DNA of 64,000 nucleotides. Origin: Sciscionella sediminilitoris. GTDB taxonomy: Bacteria > Actinomycetota > Actinomycetes > Mycobacteriales > Pseudonocardiaceae. This document shows, one piece after another, positions 60,752 through 64,000 of this stretch. How positions within the stretch are numbered: position 1 is the first letter of the stretch; every line of letters starts with the position of its first letter. Under the pieces are notes generated by a model. That model made no database searches. It was not told the DNA's origin and was given only the letters and a program-made list of their open reading frames with translations. The stretch covers positions 101,805 to 165,804 of the forward strand of contig NZ_JALM01000081.1 in NCBI RefSeq assembly GCF_000737195.2, written 5' to 3'. The translations under genes were made by a program, and so were the position numbers.

Positions 60752-62581
60752 TCAGGACTCCGGTGGCGGGGTCTTGACCGCCGCCGCAAGTTCCTCCTGC
60801 GGCGTGGACCGCGCCGCCCTGGTGTTGATCGCGTGCAGGGCAGCCGCGTCGAGCTTGGCCGAGCGGTCCGCACGCAGCAGGCCGTTCGTCTCCTGCTCGG
60901 TGTCGGTGAACTGGGTGTAGCAGAACCCGGCCACCTCCGGGCTGTCCAGCAGCGCCTCGGTCAGTTCCCGGTAGCGGGCGAGGAATTCCTCCGGCGAGTC
61001 CACCGTGCCGTAGCCGAACCACTCCTCCCCCGCGTCCGGAACATAGCTGAGGCCGCCGTACTCGGTCAGCATCACCGGCCGCCGGGTTCCCTCGATGTCC
61101 CCGAGGTGCACCCGGCGCGGTCCGGGCTGTCCGTCGCGCAGCACGGAGGCGATGGCCTCGGCGGTCCCGTAGCGCTCCCGCAGCGAGGCCCCGGATGGCG
61201 CGTAGTCGTGGATGCTCCAGATATCGCTTTTCGGGTGTTCCCAGCCGTCGTTGGAGATCACCGGCCGGGTCGGATCGAGCGACTTGGTGAGGTGGTACAG
61301 GGAAAGGGCGTGATCCCGCTGCGCCGGATCGCTCGCGATCGCGGGCACTCCCCAGCTCTCGTTCAGCGCGACCCAGGCGATCACGCACGGATGGCTGGCA
61401 TCCCGGCGCACCACCTCGGACCATTCCCGCGTCGTCCGGAGCACGGTCTCCTGATCGAAGACGAACGCGCTCGGCATCTCGTCCCAGACGAGCAGGCCCA
61501 GCCGGTCACACCAGTACAGGAATCGTGGATCCTCGGTTTTCTGGTGGATCCGCGCGCCGTTGAAACCGAGCGATTTGATCAGCTCCACCTCGCGGCGCAG
61601 CGCGTCCTCGCTCGGTGCGGCGAGGTGGGATTCCGGCCAGTATCCCTGTTCCAGCACCATCCGCAGGAAGTACGGCCGCCCGTTGAGCAGGAATCGCCGC
61701 TCGTCCACGCCCACATCGCGCAGCCCCGCGTAGCTGCCCGCCTCGTCGAGCACCCGCTGCCCCGCGCAGAGCGTCAGTTCCACGGTCAGCAGGGTCGGCC
61801 GCTCGGGTGTCCACAAGAGACGGTCCCGGTCCTCGCCGACGCGCGCGGCACTCAGCACGATCTCGCGCTCGAGGGTGTCCCCGGCGACCCCGTAGCTGTC
61901 CTCGGCAAGCGTTTCCCCGTCGAGGCTGACCCGCACCCGCAGGTTCAGCGGTTCCCCGGTGCTCCCGGCGATCCGGGCCCGCAGTCCGAGACTGCCGCGT
62001 GCCGCGTCCGGAGTCCAGTGCACCGATTCGATGTGCCGCCGCGCCACGGGTTCGAGCCACACGGGCTGCCAGATCCCGGTCGTGCGGTGATACCAGATGC
62101 CCTGCGGATGCCTGCCCCAGTACTGTTTGCCGCGCGGCTGACTCGCGTCCGCGGGCTGATCCTCGGCGCGCACCACGAGCACGTGCTCCGCGGTGTCCTC
62201 GCGCAGTGCCGCGGTGATGTCCGCGCCGAACGGGGTGTGGCCGCCCTCGTGCTCGGCCACCATCCGGCCGTCCACCCACACCGTGGCGCGGTAGTCCACG
62301 GCGCCGAAATGCAGCAGCCAGCGCCGCTCCGGTTCCCCCTCGGGCAGGGTGAATAGCCTGCGGTACCAGACGACCGGATGCGGATCCTTGTCCCCGATGC
62401 CGCTGGCCGCGGACTCCGGCGGGAACGGCACGGTGATCCGCGCGGACAGCTCGCCGGGGCGCTCCTGCCAGCGCTCGTCGAGGCCGCGATCGGCATCGTC
62501 GTAGTCGAACTCCCATTCCCCGCACAGGTCGATCCACTGTTCCCGGGTCAGCTGCGGCCGTGGGTGCACTGTCGTCCTCAC
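60752..62581 (-). CDS. Glycoside hydrolase family 2 protein (beta-galactosidase/glucuronidase-like)
   Basis: A 609-residue cytoplasmic GH2 enzyme with jelly-roll, immunoglobulin-like and TIM-barrel domains. The acid/base Glu is in WVALNESWG and the nucleophile Glu in LTEYGGLSY. No signal peptide is seen, so the sugar must be imported. The GTG start overlaps the LacI stop (GTGA). Its length is short for LacZ and near beta-glucuronidase size. Co-expression with LacI and a divergent transporter forms one sugar-use unit. Confidence 0.88.
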   Translation of the reverse strand: MRTTVHPRPQLTREQWIDLCGEWEFDYDDADRGLDERWQERPGELSARITVPFPPESAASGIGDKDPHPVVWYRRLFTLPEGEPERRWLLHFGAVDYRATVWVDGRMVAEHEGGHTPFGADITAALREDTAEHVLVVRAEDQPADASQPRGKQYWGRHPQGIWYHRTTGIWQPVWLEPVARRHIESVHWTPDAARGSLGLRARIAGSTGEPLNLRVRVSLDGETLAEDSYGVAGDTLEREIVLSAARVGEDRDRLLWTPERPTLLTVELTLCAGQRVLDEAGSYAGLRDVGVDERRFLLNGRPYFLRMVLEQGYWPESHLAAPSEDALRREVELIKSLGFNGARIHQKTEDPRFLYWCDRLGLLVWDEMPSAFVFDQETVLRTTREWSEVVRRDASHPCVIAWVALNESWGVPAIASDPAQRDHALSLYHLTKSLDPTRPVISNDGWEHPKSDIWSIHDYAPSGASLRERYGTAEAIASVLRDGQPGPRRVHLGDIEGTRRPVMLTEYGGLSYVPDAGEEWFGYGTVDSPEEFLARYRELTEALLDSPEVAGFCYTQFTDTEQETNGLLRADRSAKLDAAALHAINTRAARSTPQEELAAAVKTPPPES

Positions 62582-63591
62582 TCCTTGGTCCTGTCCGCCG
62601 AGGTGCTTTCCCTGATCACCAGTTCGTGCCCGGCCTGGGCGAGCACCGGTTGCCGCCCGGGTTCCGCGGTCTCGATGCGGTCCAGCAGCAGGGTGACCGC
62701 CAGCCGCGCGATCTGCGTCTTGTCCGGTGCCACGGTGGTCAGGCTGGGGGTCGCGTACCTGCCGTCCTCGATGTCGTCGAAACCCGCGATCGCCACATCC
62801 TCGGGGATCCTGCGCCCCGAGGCCAGCAGCACCCGCTGGGCGCCGAGGGCGAGCAGATCGTTGAAACAGAACACCGCATCCGGTGGTTCGGGCAACTCCA
62901 GCAAGCGGCGCATCACCTCGGCACCGGTGGCCCTGGTGAACTCCCCGGTGACCGGCATCAGTTCCGGATCGGCCGGGACCCCGTGGGCCGCGAGCGCCTC
63001 GCGGTAGCCGATCACCCGCTGGCGCCCCGTTTCCTGCCTGTCCGCACCGATCACGGCGATCCGTTTCCTGCCGAGCTCGAGCAGATGCGCGGTGGCCTCC
63101 CGGGCCGCGGCGACGTTGTCGATCACCACGTGATCACTGGCCTTCGCGTAGTCCCGCTCACCGAGCAGAACCAGCGGCACCCGCCCGGCCCCGGCCAGAT
63201 CCGCACGGCGCAAGGCGAGCGGGCTGAGGATGACCCCGTCGATCAGGCTCGAGCTGAGCCCCTGCGCGATCGCGCTCTCGGCCTCCCGGTCTCCCCCGGT
63301 GTCCTCGATCAGCACCGTGACCGAACGCTGTTTCGCCTCGGCGATCACCGAAGAGGCAAGCTCGGAGAAGTACGGGACGTTCAGGTCGGGCACCGCGAAC
63401 GCGATGATGCCGGTACGCCCCTGCCGCAGATGCCGCGCGGAGAGGTTCGGCCGATAGCCCAGTTCCTCGATCACCTGCTGCACCCGGCTGCGCGTGTCCG
63501 GAGCGACCCGCGGTGAACCGTTGACCACATTGGACACGGTCTTCACCGAGACGGCGGCCCGCTCGGCGACATCCCTGAGCCTGACGTCCAT
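62578..63591 (-). CDS. LacI family transcriptional regulator
   Basis: A 337-residue LacI repressor. The helix-turn-helix is RLRDVAERAAVSVKTVSNVV, followed by the hinge helix RHLRQGR and a periplasmic-binding-like sugar domain. It is upstream of, and overlaps, the GH2 gene. Two CAACGTTG palindromes lie between it and the divergent transporter, one over the transporter -10, so it should repress both directions until a sugar binds. Confidence 0.92.
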   Translation of the reverse strand: MDVRLRDVAERAAVSVKTVSNVVNGSPRVAPDTRSRVQQVIEELGYRPNLSARHLRQGRTGIIAFAVPDLNVPYFSELASSVIAEAKQRSVTVLIEDTGGDREAESAIAQGLSSSLIDGVILSPLALRRADLAGAGRVPLVLLGERDYAKASDHVVIDNVAAAREATAHLLELGRKRIAVIGADRQETGRQRVIGYREALAAHGVPADPELMPVTGEFTRATGAEVMRRLLELPEPPDAVFCFNDLLALGAQRVLLASGRRIPEDVAIAGFDDIEDGRYATPSLTTVAPDKTQIARLAVTLLLDRIETAEPGRQPVLAQAGHELVIRESTSADRTKE

Positions 63592-63615
63592 GCCACCTTC
63601 CGAGTATTCGCGGCG

Positions 63616-63628
63616 TTACAACGTTGAA
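63616..63628. promoter_or_regulatory. LacI operator, copy 1
   Basis: TTACAACGTTGAA contains the CAACGTTG core and lies 25 bases before the lacI start. It matches the second copy at 63683 in eight core and several flanking bases. Confidence 0.75.
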
Positions 63629-63659
63629 TCTAACTGGTCGCCCGCTGGTCGTCAAAGTA

Positions 63660-63694
63660 TTGACATAGCCTGCAGTACTCGTTACAACGTTGTA
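63660..63694 (+). promoter_or_regulatory. Promoter and LacI operator copy 2 for MHS transporter
   Basis: A perfect -35 TTGACA (63660-63665) is followed after 17 bases by a -10 TACAAC (63683-63688). The perfect 12-base palindrome TACAACGTTGTA (63683-63694) covers that -10, so LacI binding would block polymerase directly. The transporter ATG follows 27 bases after the palindrome. Confidence 0.8.
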
Positions 63695-63721
63695 CTGAAT
63701 TCAGCTCCCGAGGAGGTCCGG

Positions 63722-64000
63722 ATGGCTTACCGCGACCCCGGCCCGGCACGTCCGGCCGAGCATTCCCCACCGAAGATGCGCAGGGTGGTGCTGGCGAGCT
63801 TCATCGGCGCCACCTTCGAATGGTTCGATTTCTCCCTGTTCGGCAGCTCGGCGGCGGTCGTGTTCAACACGCTGTTCTTCCCCGAGGTGAGCCCGCTGCT
63901 CGGCACCCTGGCCGCGTTCGCGACCGGGGCGCTCGGTTACATCACCAGACCGCTCGGCGGTGTCCTCTTCGGACACTTCGGTGACCGGCTCGGCCGCAAG
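63722..64000 (+). CDS. MHS family MFS transporter (3' end cut by window)
   Basis: The first 93 codons of a transporter. The N-terminal end has GATFEWFDFSLFGSSAAVVF, then a PLGGVLFGHFGDRLGRK loop, both typical of MHS symporters. GAGGAGG precedes the ATG. It is controlled by the LacI-type operator before it. The family usually carries carboxylates, which fits a glucuronide-type substrate for the divergent GH2 enzyme. The rest lies outside the window. Confidence 0.85.
   Translation, partial: MAYRDPGPARPAEHSPPKMRRVVLASFIGATFEWFDFSLFGSSAAVVFNTLFFPEVSPLLGTLAAFATGALGYITRPLGGVLFGHFGDRLGRK

Overview
The window is high-GC DNA with short intergenic gaps, many ATGA/GTGA stop-start overlaps, GTG and TTG starts, and strong purine-rich ribosome binding sites. 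The gene families (a ClpP3/ClpP4 pair with a PopR-type activator, a deazaflavin-dependent nitroreductase-family protein, MHS transporters, PucR, a 3,4-dihydroxyphenylacetate 2,3-dioxygenase very like the actinobacterial type) point to a chromosome of an actinomycete, perhaps of the Pseudonocardiales; genus cannot be fixed from this sequence. No tRNA, rRNA, CRISPR array, intact transposon or phage gene was seen.

Layout: 1-3.2 kb, a truncated prolyl oligopeptidase and a FAD amine/sarcosine oxidase-like enzyme. 3.3-5.0 kb, clpP3-clpP4 facing popR. 5.0-8.9 kb, a RidA / PLP dehydratase / quinone oxidoreductase / amino acid permease operon divergent from a LysR gene. 10.4-16.4 kb, a six-gene operon behind a Zur/Fur-like box: FecCD-type ABC importer, two methyltransferases and a MATE exporter, the best candidate here for an undescribed (metallophore-like) system. 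16.5-19.6 kb, methylisocitrate lyase, MFS and amidohydrolase with a LysR. 20.5-24.7 kb, an acyl-CoA operon (dehydrogenase, CoA-transferase, hydratase-like) with a LysR. 24.7-32.5 kb, a group of hydrolases (imidase/deacetylase-like, amidase, dipeptidase, alpha/beta hydrolase), an MHS transporter, an ene-reductase and an IclR regulator. 32.7-35.0 kb, an orphan AceE-like thiamine enzyme. 35.1-37.1 kb, a MerR-P450 pair behind a classical long-spacer MerR promoter. 37.1-43.9 kb, a six-gene operon (SDR, GntR, FGGY kinase, FAD oxidase, Zn alcohol dehydrogenase, MHS) behind a 30-bp palindrome. 44.0-48.5 kb, a Gre-like factor, a tiny coiled-coil protein and a D-amino acid dehydrogenase-like enzyme divergent from PucR, then a VWA-like protein. 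48.7-57.8 kb, a homoprotocatechuate (4-hydroxyphenylacetate-type) meta-cleavage cluster with its GntR and MHS transporter. 57.9-64 kb, adenine deaminase-like enzyme, cupin, P-loop kinase, M50 protease, then a GH2 glycosidase-LacI operon divergent from a truncated MHS transporter.

Functionally this is a catabolic-accessory stretch: nearly every operon carries its own transcription factor next to it (three LysR, two GntR, IclR, MerR, PucR, LacI, PopR), often with a visible inverted repeat between regulator and target, and five MHS-family transporters are dedicated to separate operons. Regulatory consensus motifs (PopR, ClgR, Zur) are compared with consensus sequences recalled from the literature, not searched.
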